From: Bisporella sp. PMI_857
Taxonomy: Eukaryota > Ascomycota > Leotiomycetes > Helotiales > Helotiaceae
Assembly: GCA_021307315.1 (NCBI GenBank)
Contig: JAJSPD010000007.1
Span: forward strand, 1 to 64,000
Direction of reading: 5' to 3'
Length of the DNA: 64,000 nt
Position numbers and translations under genes: made by a program. Positions 49,247 through 60,027 of this stretch are shown here, in pieces. Position 1 is the stretch's first letter, and each line of letters starts with the position of its first letter. The notes under the pieces are model-generated. The model had not been told where the DNA came from. It made no database searches and saw only the letters and a list, made by a program, of their open reading frames with translations.

Positions 49247-50197
49247 ATGGCTTCGAGGAAGAAGGTCCTGCTGAAGGTTCGATTGTTCTGCCTACCTACA
49301 AACATTAAACATAGCTGATAGGGCATATATATATATAGGTCATTATATTAGGAGACAGTGGTGTAGGAAAGACAAGCTTGATGAACCAATATGTCTGCTG
49401 CGCCGCTGCCTTAGCTTCGCAATGCGAGGTACTCATGACATTTGGGCTAATGATTGAGACAGGTCAACAAGAAATTTAGCGCAAGCTACAAAGCAACAAT
49501 TGGCGCCGACTTCCTGACGAAGGAAGTGCTGGTGGATGACCGATCAGTTACCATGCAGGTTAGAAGTCTCGCAATTCAACAGGATGACCACGGCTAATAG
49601 GTAATAGCTGTGGGACACCGCTGGGCAGGAGAGATTTCAGTCATTAGGGGTCGCCTTCTACAGAGGCGCAGATTGCTGCGTACTGGTCTACGATGTCAAC
49701 AACTCCAAGAGTTTTGATACTCTAGATAGCTGGAGGGACGAATTCCTGATTCAGGCATCACCCAGGGACCCGGACAACTTCCCATTCGTATGTCAGTCTT
49801 CACATAGCTACATTATCTAGCTGATTATGTGTAGGTTGTTCTGGGTAATAAGATTGACGTGGAGGAGAACAAGAGAGTAGTATGTTATCTCACTGTCTCT
49901 CAAGATATATCACTGATCATGATTCTAGATATCCTCAAAACGAGCCATGACTTTCTGCCAATCTAAGGGAGGAATACCATACTTCGAAACCAGTGCCAAG
50001 GAAGCTATAAATGTTGAACAAGCTTTTGAAGGTGAGATCTTGAGCTAAGCCACGGCGCCGAATCTTTACTGATAGGTAATACTTTAGTGATCGCAAGAAA
50101 CGCTTTAGCTCAAGAAGAATCAGAAGAATTCAGTGGGGACTTTTCAGATCCAATTAACATTCACATCGAGAATGATAGAGATGGTTGCGCATGCTAG
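49247..50197 (+). CDS. ypt7: Rab7-type GTPase Ypt7
   Basis: Small GTPase of the vacuole/late endosome that drives homotypic vacuole and autophagosome fusion through HOPS; 205 residues. Seven exons: 49247-49276, 49339-49392, 49463-49558, 49608-49787, 49835-49879, 49929-50031, 50088-50197. All G motifs are intact: G1 GDSGVGKTS (15-23), switch [10 protein letters not shown] (38-45), G3 WDTAGQE (62-68), G4 NKID (125-128), G5 ETSAKEA. Rab7 features include ADFLTKEV and [11 protein letters not shown]. The C-terminus CAC (203-205) is a double-geranylgeranylation site. The high intron number and tiny exons make single-frame reading miss this gene entirely. Confidence 0.97.
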
Positions 50198-51001
50198 ATT
50201 CGGATTATCAACTCGGTCTTTGCTCTCTGGGATGCCGTGCTTGTTTTTTCTGTCCGTTCTCGCTATGTCCTCTGTTCGGATAAAGGTTCTGTGTACATAA
50301 GATCATTCATGGCGCCCTGGTGTCTGCGTCTTGTTGTCTATACGCAATGGGAGCCTAATTTTCAACTGGGCTTTTGCTATGGACCTTGTTCAACTGGCCA
50401 GTATTCTTGTACCTTGCAATAAGCATATATCGAGGGTGTTTGGTTTGTCGGCATATTCACATTTTCATTTATGAATCATGTTGGTAGATAGTGGAATTAT
50501 TACTGTAAACCTGTGGTAGTTGCACCCTAATAGGCCATAACTATGAATCTTATATCTAAACATCACCCAAAGCGAGTGAATGATCTCATAAAAATATAGC
50601 ACTATACTAGCACAATAATGGCTTCCAGATAATCCTTTGGCCAGCGGTCCTCGGACCATTAATTTATAGCTCTCTTATCGACGATAACGACCCCTATCAA
50701 AGCGCCAGCTATGGTTACCTCCGCCGAAAGGAGCCCCTAAATGAAACTAGAAACAAGGGCATGGCTGTGCTGGGAATCCTTGCAAGTTGAGCCTCAGCTG
50801 CCACACTTCATCTGACAACCACAATCACGAACAACGCCGTCCTACCCGTGCAGCTTTCTACAAATCTTGGCCATAGAGTCACTAGGCAAGTTGTCACCAT
50901 TTTCCAGCTTCTCATGACTCCGCTTGTGCTCTACATATGCCACAACCCCCCATGATATAGCTTCGGCCACTTGCTCTCTCGATCAGTCAAACGGAGTCAG
51001 A
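50198..51001. promoter_or_regulatory. Intergenic region with candidate short upstream ORFs
   Basis: Contains the YPT7 3' flank and the leader of the downstream transporter gene. Just before that gene, two overlapping short open frames, 50914-50955 and 50937-50960, finish within the shared string ATGATATAG. They would be upstream ORFs if transcription begins before 50914. No gene recognised. Confidence 0.4.
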
Positions 51002-52427
51002 ATGAGTGTAGAGGAATTAACGGCGGCAAACGAATTTACAACGACGCGTGATAGAGCTTCTGAGGGTCATGAAAGAATATCGATATCATCCTTCAGGTCC
51101 CAAGGAACCACAAAATCAAAGGGTTTCAAAGCTGGGCTCGGGCTACATAATATAGCAAGACGGACACTAGGAATATTTCTGTTGCTGGTTACGGTATTTT
51201 TATGGACAGCTTCGAACTTCCTGGCTAGCGTAAGTCTAATTTAAGATCTTGCTATACTACATGCTAACTTTCCGAGTACATATTTGCTGATAACTCATAC
51301 TCGAAGCCATATTTTGTGACTTATGTCAATACTTCATTCTTCGCGTTTTCCCTATTGCCGATAGCCTTACGACTATCCCATCAACATGGCTTTTCCAGCA
51401 TACGCCAATCTGCTATTGAATACTGGCAGGGACGCATTGGTGGTTATATTGGATTTAAAAAGATAGAAGAAGAGGATCCTGTAGATACTGTGCTCGGATC
51501 GACGAGCCAATTACTAGTTGACGACCAAGAAGCTGCTCGAGCTCTCAGCACAACTGGGGAAGAATCGACGGAAGAAGAGGTGTTAAGTATTCCGGAAACC
51601 GCCAAACTCAGCTTTGAATTCGCGCTTTTATGGTTTATAGCCAACTATTTGGTTGCTGCCTGTCTTGAATACACGAGTGTTGCGAGTTCAACAATCTTGA
51701 CGTCTACAAGCAGTATATGGACATTGATATTTGGAGCTATCTTTCGCGTGGAGCGGTTCTCATATAGGAAGCTTCTAGGAGTCTTGGCTTCCTTAACTGG
51801 TATTGTTTTGATCTCTATGGTGGATCTTTCTAGCAAGGACAATGACGAGAATAGAGGTGATTTCCCGCATAAAACACAGGGAGAAATTGCTATTGGAGAT
51901 GCTATGGCCTTTGGCAGCGCGATTATGTACGGGGTGTATGCGATTGTCATGAAGAAACGGATAGGAAACGAAGATCGAGTGAACATGCCTCTGTTTTTCG
52001 GTTTGGTGGGATTCTTCAACGTTATATTTCTGTGGCCGGGCTTTTTAATCTTGCATTTCACGGGTGTAGAGACCTTTGAAATGCCGCCTACTGGCAAAAT
52101 CTGGGCAATTGTGCTGGTGAGTCCTTATTCTATGGCTAATCCCGGAGATAGTACTGATAAGGTATATAGGCAAACTCTGCGAGTTCATTCGTGAGTGACT
52201 ACTGTTGGGCATATGCTATGCTCTTAACAACTCCCTTAGTTGTGACCGTGGGGCTGTCGATGACAATTCCGCTGTCGTTGATCGGACAGATGATATTGAG
52301 CTCTCAGTATTCAAGTGCCTTGTACTGGGTTGGATCATTTGTTGTCCTGTTCTCATTTCTCATTATAAATCACGAGAGCAAAGACGCGGAACCGTCTCGC
52401 CGGACCGAGGAAATCGAAGCGACTTGA
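51002..52427 (+). CDS. SLC35F5/THI74-like EamA-family transporter
   Basis: Predicted multi-pass membrane carrier of the drug/metabolite superfamily, 441 residues. Exons: 51002-51229, 51277-52116, 52170-52427; introns 47 and 53 bp. Hydrophilic N-terminus, then about ten membrane helices: RTLGIFLLLVTVFLWTASNF, KPYFVTYVNTSFFAFSLLPI, LWFIANYLVAACLEYTSVAS, TILTSTSSIWTLIFGAIF, VLASLTGIVLISMVDL, and four to five more after an acidic loop. The blocks IFADNSYSKPYFVTYVNTS and ANYLVAACLEYTSVASSTIL are typical of the yeast YML018C/THI74 and SLC35F group. The substrate is not established; location is probably vacuole or Golgi by homology. The ATG at 51002 is the first in-frame ATG. Confidence 0.92.
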
Positions 52428-53733
52428 AATTGATGCGGGTTTACTACGAATTGATCTACTCAATTGAGCCATTGCCTCGATTACTCATGTTGACCTAAGT
52501 AGTCGAACATTCGTCAAAGGGAACTCGTAGAGGAGCACATGCAAAGGGAAGGGAAATCGGAACAGTGCCGCGCCAGTTAGTTTTGCCGCTGAAGTGTTTG
52601 CAGATCCGGACGAAGAAAAAGAATTTGTCATTGTTCTCAAGTAGGAGAAGTTAGAGGATCCCGAATAGAATATACAATTCATTAGACTACGTTTATGTCC
52701 GCAATCTTTATACCTTACGCAATAGTCGGTTCCAGGGTAGGCTGACAAAGTATTTTCTATTCAGTGCCATAAGAATTGGAAAAATAGAAGATGAGTAAGT
52801 TCTGTTCAGAACCCAGCAAAGGGCACCATACTTCTTGAAGGCTATTCTCGATACTGACTAACGCCTTTGAAATATCAGCACTTTCAGAAGTTTTTACGCC
52901 GATTGTGGACGGCTGGGGATAGTTTCCTCTTATGTTTACAGAAATAAGGCAACAAGAAATTGTAGTATTATCCTAGTTAGCCTCAGCTACCTGGACTCCC
53001 GGACATGTCGTGCCTTTTAAACTATGTTTTTGCGCCCAGGATTTTTTGGTCGATCGTTTGGGATTCTTTACGTGCAGAATCCTGTCCTAATCGGTCTATT
53101 ACCAATGCTCATGTCGGGTGGTTACAGTTCTCGTTCTATGTCGTAGTGTTAAAGTAGAGTTTCATGTGATGAAGTGGTGAAGTGGTGAAGAACTTCAAAT
53201 AACCTTCCATCATGAACACGGGACCTGCATATCCGCCTCCGGGGGAAGGTGCTGTACTGTACCATATTTCAAGGGGATGTATCCTGGGGCCCGGCTGGCT
53301 AGTCCGGTGCTCATTTAGCACCACTACAATATCGCCTATTCCTATATTAATGTCTGTCTGTGGGTTTCTCTTTGTCGTTTCATGAAATCAAAGTCGAATA
53401 GGTCTGCCCCCCCTCCCCCCCCCCCCTCTTCTCCTCCCCTTCGACCTGTATGAAAAAGGTGATGAAAGCAAGCTGACCTTTCTGACAAATCCCTCCACAA
53501 ATAGAGCGGATCTAGTTGAACCCTGCATCGGTAATCTATCCGAAAGAATTTTTATCTTTACTGAAGCTTTTGGTGACTTTACATACAATACATCATAGTT
53601 GTATGCCAATATTAGCTTCATGGACTTCGTCAGTCTGCTAGTAGCTTTGGATCCTACCCAGTGGAGCTGCTAGCTACGTCGGCGGCAAGCTAGCTAGTAT
53701 TTCGAACATGATCTGTGATATCTATCGCGCAAA
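52428..53733. other. Intergenic region
   Basis: No gene recognised. It holds a C-rich run at about 53406-53426, a short direct repeat (GAAGTGGT, three times near 53170) and AT-rich DNA. It separates the transporter gene from the broken GH64 gene. Confidence 0.4.
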
Positions 53734-54510
53734 ATGACGAAGACGGAACAACTCGGGATAGCAGCGGGCGAAATATTCAAGCACTCTCACCTCAATAGAA
53801 TTGTCATGAGCCCAACACTTTTCCAAAGATATTCCACAGACTATACCAATCAGATATGGATTAAATACGGTACTGATGATTTAGTCATCAACATACAGTA
53901 TACAATGGGTAACACATGTGGGCAGGCATCTAGTGGCCGTTCCATCATCGCCTCCTGTGACATCAATAAGACTGTCATTGGATCTTTCGGGAAACCCAGC
54001 GTTCGCGAAATTTTTGCGGCAGATACAGGCGCTTTTGCCGCACAGCCAGTTAACACTGAGCGGTTAAAGAATATCTCTGCCTGGCTCAACGCTGCCATCA
54101 ATTGCTCCACGCTTCTGAATAATATCTAGCTGGACTCGGGTGATAAGACAGTATATTTTTACACCAATACCTTGACGAATCGCTATGTGAGGACTGGGCA
54201 CAATAGTGCTGTCGATTGGAGAGGCTGTACCTTTACCTATGATAACGTCACTGGTGGAGGCATTGACCAGAGCGAGTTCGTCACGGACGGGTAGCCCTCA
54301 GAAACTCGTGGTCGATATTGTGGGAGGACCTACGGTCTTCCGCAGAAGCGTATCAACGCCAATAATGATGAATGGCTTCACGAACCGGGTCGGAAATATC
54401 AAGGAGCCTATCGCCGTGGACCAGGAGGTTGATCTTAAGAAAGGACACTTGTGGCTCCTCAAAATCCTGAATGAGGTGGCCATGTCCGACCCTGCAGCAA
54501 CATAAAACTG
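53734..54510 (+). pseudogene. Broken 3' half of a GH64 beta-1,3-glucanase gene
   Basis: The frame at 53734-54129 reads PTLFQRYSTDYTNQIWIKYG, then GKPSVREIFAADTGAFAAQP and RLKNISAWLNAAINCSTLL. These follow the middle/late GH64 (laminaripentaose-producing glucanase) pattern F..Y...Y.NQVW.KY, KP...IF....GPFA, PRL.AA.NR.TLL. The frame stops at TAG 54127, but the same frame continues past it with the family's C-terminal motif, TNRYVRTGHNSAVDWRG...FTYDNVTGGGIDQSEF. It breaks again near 54290, and a shifted frame resumes with SPQKLVVDIVGG, the usual P..LTVTVGG end. The N-terminal half and any signal peptide are missing upstream. So the gene is truncated and carries at least one nonsense change and one frameshift. 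Family call is from memory of the pattern. Confidence 0.68.
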
Positions 54511-56342
54511 CCTCAAGTCTTCGAAAAGTACTTAAGCGTATATATTACTGTACGTACTATTTAGTTCCTCTTCAATCACCTGTACTAATAGACTCTAGGC
54601 AATCCGTACATCTCAGACCTGGGCCGGTCCAGCCCAGCTCTTCATCCCGGCCTCGTGATCCTCATGTCCTTCAATATGGCACTACAATTTCTGGAGGTCG
54701 GGATGCAGCGCCGAATCTTGGAAGTTGCAGTCCTCAGACCGCAGCTCAATAGCACTTCTATGCTAGTGAGACAGGAAAGTCCTGGGATGTAGTGAGTTTG
54801 GGCTAAGCTGGCTCAATGCTTCACCCGAACAGGCAGGCGGCGCGAAAGTGATTGTTGTATGTAGTTTTGACCTTTCGGGATACATGTATAGATGAGGTTT
54901 AGGACAAGACATTATATATAGTGTTATATTGTAAATTTCATAAATATTAACGTACCCTCCCCCTATGCTTTCACTAAGCATGCACTCGCAACCTATGGGC
55001 TAATGCAATCTCTTACTTTCGTAAAGCATTCTGTTCGCTCCCTATTCAAACTTTTATCTGCGCTGTGGTCCGACATGCAGTAATAGAAAGAATCCGCAGA
55101 GTTTGATTGATTTCCGGAAACCGCGGTAGCCTCGCACAATCTTTGAGTCTGTAAGGCACCGTCTGACATCATTGACAGACCGTTCTTTGCAAACTATTCA
55201 ATAGCAGGCGGCGGAGAAGTCTAATGATGCAGCAAAACTAGATTCTGCAAATTGCTACAGAGTGATTGGTTAGCTGTTGAACACATATCGTAATAAGTTT
55301 ACACAACCTTTTCTTTAATACGATAGATTACGGACCATCTTGCTATGAATTCGAGACCAGGAAGCATTTAGTCCAAGATCCATAGTAAAACAGCGTCCAC
55401 AATTTTTAAAATTATCCCTCGCTCAGCAAGTAATTAATATACACTGGCCAATGCGATATTTATGAACTTTCATGTTGCAACTATCCCTCAGCTGTCTGAT
55501 TCTCGTTTACCAACCGTTCCCGCAGCAGAACCATCCACGCAAGAGCAGAACAACAAGCAATTACAAAACCACCTCCTCGATTTCAGGTTCTTGGTGGGCA
55601 ATACTCCAACAAAACTACTCCGTAAAGTTTGACACCTTCACCTCAATATATCGTTTACTGCAGCTCTACAACCCTTTCAACCTATTCTTCAACCACGGCC
55701 GCCGTAATTTATCCTAAAGTATAACGACATGCAACTGAAGCACCTCACCTACGCATCCTAAGACTTGATTAGGCATCACATTGTGTTAGTCCCGTACATA
55801 CTTTGCGCCGATACACTTAAAGTTGGCCCAGCCAAAACCCGAAAAAGTGGCTCGCTTACTAGCATATTTCCCTTTCCACTACCCAAACCGTTACAATAGC
55901 ATACAAACTACCATCAACTATCCACTTGAACACCACACGAGAGAAGACAGCCCATGAAGCATGCTCATCTGGCTGATTCAGTTCGCTCCCTCTTTTCTGT
56001 TCATGGTGTATTCGCGGGCCAAATGTTGTCAAGGATTAGCAGAAGAATACTGATATATCAATTCGAATTCTTGCTCTAAAGTTCCACAAAAGAAGGGGAT
56101 ATTATCTTGTAATCGGGCGCATGCATTAATGTATCTGGGGAGCAATAAGTGAGGTATGCGAATCGCTTTCTGAGATGGAAGAGAGGAACAAGATATGTAT
56201 GCTCTATTCTACCAGGTATCAATGTCCAACTACCAGCCCGTGCTGTTGCGAATCTATTCATGTCCCATTCGGCACAATCAACACCATGCAACATTAGTAA
56301 TTCATTACTTGTTATGAGCTCACTCTTCACTGCTCAAGCGTC
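54511..56342. other. Intergenic region
   Basis: No convincing gene. A frame at 55472-55717 (+) starts with a hydrophobic stretch but lacks conserved motifs or splice support. The part nearest 56342 is the presumed 3' flank of the heme-oxygenase-like gene. Confidence 0.4.
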
Positions 56343-57910
56343 TCAAATACCGCGCCCACACACCCAAGTAAAACCATACCAGACGACCAATAGCAAAAGG
56401 ATGCCAAATGGTGCCAGAATATTCGGGATCGTCCGTACCAAGACATCAATCTCCCTATCGTTTATTGTATCAGTACTCTCTGATGACTCCTCAGCATCGA
56501 CTTCAATGGTGACCGGCGTGAAGCTCACATGTCGCTTGCCTCGCACTAGATGGTTCACGCTCCATACCACTTTGCATGCCGTTTCCCACGCCGAGCCTGT
56601 ACCATCCATTAAAGCCTCCAGATATCCAGAGTATTCGAGTCGGTCGCTTGATTGTGCGAGGTTTCTGTACTTGCGGGTGAGGTGCGATTTGCGGATGGCG
56701 ACAGAATCTTTGGTGCGCCGGAAATTGGGGTGACCTTTTCTCAGACGCACACTATTTATGTCGTCATCATCGGTGCCCATCACCTGGTCGAGTTCATGAA
56801 CCATGTCAACCATGAATTCGAAGATGATCTGGGCTTCACGGATGATGTCCTCAGATTCCTGGGCAGTGAGTAGTGCCGAGGCCTCATTGATACGTTTCTT
56901 AAACTCTCTTTTGATGTCCTCACCGTCTTCCTCGCCTTTGAAGTGGAAGAATTGGAGGCCAGCATTAACCTGACTATCCGCAACAGAGTCAGAGTTAGCT
57001 TGAAAGGTCCGACGTCGTTCTGGGCATGGTGTAGGTAGGACGTCAGGTTCTAAATTCCAAGGTCCACTGCCAATGTCGGACTGTGATCTTTTGCGATGTT
57101 GATTTTCTCCTATGAGAGATGTTGGACAAACAGGAGACGGATCTCGGGTCCAGAATTGGGTCCCTAATCCCCCAGCGTCTCGAAGACAGGCACGCAAATA
57201 TCGACCGCCAGAGAAAAGGGCCATATAGAGAACCCAGGCGTATGCCAATAGAACATGAGGATTTTCGTCAACAGACTTCTTGGTATGCTCAAGAAACGCT
57301 GCTAGCTTTCCTTGCCTAGCGACGGCTGCAAGCTGTTCCTGAATTCTATGCTCCGGAGTACCAGTAAGTACTCGGATATCAGCTCGCAGCCGCCCAGCAC
57401 GTAGCAGACTTGGAAGGCGAAGGTGTGCCAATAGGGATTGAGTCCTGGAGCTTATTTTCGGTGCATTAATGACCCCGACTGCTTCTCTAGCCGCGAAAAT
57501 GTGCAAATTCTTACAATCTGGATCTGCTGTCTCTGAGCTGTAGGAACTGCACGCTATAGATGTATCGTCTTTCGTAGCCGACGAACGGCGAGAGTCGTCT
57601 ATGATCGCTTCCCAGAGAAATTCGAAATTTGTGTATATCGGGGCGATATGTAAAAGACCGGAAATGTAGATGGATGGGTTTGTTGTATATGGAGGAAGGG
57701 CTAACGGTAATCGTACAAGAATGAGTCTATTTAGCTGGCTATGAATAGGTCTCGTTTCGCTGTTTACTACAAAGAGTTAGTTCTGGCGAAAGTGTCTTCT
57801 GGGAGGTGCTCACTTCGATCTGAAAATAGTGAGCCCAAAAGTTCTGGGGCGTCGGTCAACGAAGGCGACAGCATAGGAGAGGCGACCTGAGGACTGTCTT
57901 CGCCGGACAT
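56343..57910 (-). CDS. Heme-oxygenase-like protein with C-terminal membrane anchor
   Basis: 506-residue protein with a heme-oxygenase-type helical fold; the expected reaction is heme cleavage to biliverdin, CO and iron, not proven. Exons (minus): 57910-57814 and 57766-56343, with a 47-bp intron (branch ACTAAC). Splicing gives the N-terminal helix INSETRPIHSQLNRLIL, in which His41 sits at the place of the proximal heme ligand. LHIAPIYTNFEFLWEAI follows, and LLAYAWVLYMALFSGGRYL matches the family's signature (Y...GDLSGGQ) with Phe-Ser-Gly-Gly retained. After the core come a ~150-residue disordered insertion and a C-terminal hydrophobic segment (APFGILLLLVVWYGFTWVC), likely a tail anchor in the ER or mitochondrial outer membrane. 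It is far longer than canonical heme oxygenase (about 290 residues). Confidence 0.85.
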
Positions 57911-60027
57911 GATGAATGATATGGCGATAAGGAGTTTTGGACAAAGAAGAGAGAATATGCGATATTCTAAGGGAAATGAGGGGCTTGAAGGAAAGCTACA
58001 AAATGGAAGTGTTGCTGACCCCGCTACAACTGAGCAGTTGCAAAGTAAAGAACGATACGAGGAGAATCAGAGCACGCAAGCCCCTACAAGGTAACTTTGA
58101 AGGTAGAAGGTAAACGCGGTCGAAGAAGGAGGGAGGCTAAGAATGAGGAAGTGGCAGACATGTTGGGTCAGAAGGGCAGCGGGAATGGTAATGAGCAAGT
58201 CGGTTTATATCCATCCAGCGGCGAACCAGCCGATAACGCCATCCATTATTCGCTGAACGTTGAATGAATGCAATTGGGGCCCCAGTGAAGGTGAAGGCAA
58301 CATTCATGCAGCTCTTTGTAAAGTCAGAGTGAGAAATCCCATGTGGAGTGACTATAGTAGGACATGCATCAGGAATATTGAGATTCCTTTGAGAAATGTT
58401 GCATAACATAACCTGAGCAATTGATGATTTGTAGTGGGAACCACCTCCGAGGCAAAAATTGATGCAGGATGGGGGCGTGGCTGCAGATAAACTCTCAATT
58501 AGATTAGAACAAGGAGGGATTCTCTCACTTGGAAAGAAAAGCTCTATATAATATTTGGGGGTGGATTTATGAAAAAAAATTGGGCGGTCGGAGAGAGCCG
58601 GCTGAGGTAAGACGGCAGAAAAAGATGGGGATTTGGAAATGCCATCCCAGCCCATGGTACATTTCGATGTCCATCTTTGGATTAAGACTTTTCATGGTTT
58701 TGTGCAAGCCTTATTACGATAACCTTTCTAGATGCCTGAGGTGATAGGAGTCACATTCCCAACTTCACATCACAATCCATAGCCGCCTATCAACGCAGAA
58801 TATCAGTACCTGACCATGAAAGGGAGAAAAAGAATTAGCCCACCCAGGATATGTCTGCCATTGCCAAGGACAAAAGCGTATAATATGATGAGTCGGTCTT
58901 CGGAAAGGCATCCCTCCGACTTGTTACAATATTCTAGCAATGATACTTAGACCCTCGTTGCTTGTTGTGGAGCAATTTTTGGGATGGGGGCTGCAAAGAA
59001 GAATACTTTTACAACTCACGGGCCGCCTTTACAGGTTTCGATCTTGGTGTACATATCAAATGGGCTCGGCTCAATCCCATATCGTAGGCCGTCATCGCAC
59101 GGTCCTCTGTCGTTTTGCCTGCGCATTGTTACTGTACTGTAAGTCCTATATCAACATTGATGCAAGGCACTTCCCAGGCGCAGACAGGCCGGGCCAGCCA
59201 TACCTCCAGAAACGCTTGCAGGCTCAATGCTGCCACGTTCAAGGTCTTTCACATCTGGGAAAAACCCACTGATTTGCATGCACGCACAAGGTAGCTCATT
59301 TGAAATTTCAGTCGCCTGTTTTGTTTCTTTTTCTATGTCGACGTGACAGCCCCGCTTGACGTTTCGTATCGTCGACTTGGACGACGCCATAGTAAGATTC
59401 TAGTCCGAGCGCCTCCTTGCGTTGATACATCCGACAAGGTCAGCCTTGTAATGTGGATAGGGGCGGATTGTGGAGAAACGAAAGTTTAATCATTAACTAC
59501 GTGCAGCACTTATTATCCAAACGAATGAATCAAGGGTTTTGACATGTCTGTCGTCACTTCAAAAGTGCTTGAGATGATGATCATGGCGCTGGGAAAAAAG
59601 GTCTGTTCTATGGCCGTGGTCGCCAATGTCGTGGTTGATCCTGCCGCCCTCTTGCTTGCGTTGCTGATAGGTTTATTGCAGTTGTGTTGCAATGCCTCTT
59701 CTTGATCCAAGGAATATAGATGAACATATTCGCATTAATTTCTAACAGCAAGTTGCTGAATCGACCCAGCAAGGTAGTGAACGTTGCTTACCCGTGTCCT
59801 ACTACTTAACAGGCCGGACAGGAAACCCATGCTTCCAACTGTACTAGGACGCTCGTGCAGATGTTCTATTAACATGTACTTGCGTCTAGGTCGAGTCTGT
59901 ATTTAGGAATATGTGGGTATTCTCCTCTTTCTGATAGTCCTCCATTTTCCAGACGCTGTTTATTGCCATTAACATCTACTCTACTGCTACACATGCCTTC
60001 TTCTTCTTACCCTCATCAAGTGCTGAC
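57911..60027. promoter_or_regulatory. Divergent intergenic region upstream of the heme-oxygenase-like and RGS-LOV genes
   Basis: Both flanking genes read outward, so this 2.1 kb contains both promoters. A 172-codon open frame at 58137-58655 (-) has no motif and unremarkable composition; I do not call it a gene. Short frames near 59151-59390 (-) and 59513-59710 (-) are likewise unsupported. An ATG at 59993 opens an overlapping out-of-frame upstream ORF before the RGS-LOV start. Confidence 0.45.

Noticed and set aside
58137..58655. 172-codon open frame on the minus strand
   Set aside because: Composition looks random, no motif or start context, and it lies in a region expected to be promoter.
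59151..59390. 79-codon minus-strand frame starting MASSKSTIRN
   Set aside because: Plausible start but no conserved continuation or partner exon; not enough to call a gene.
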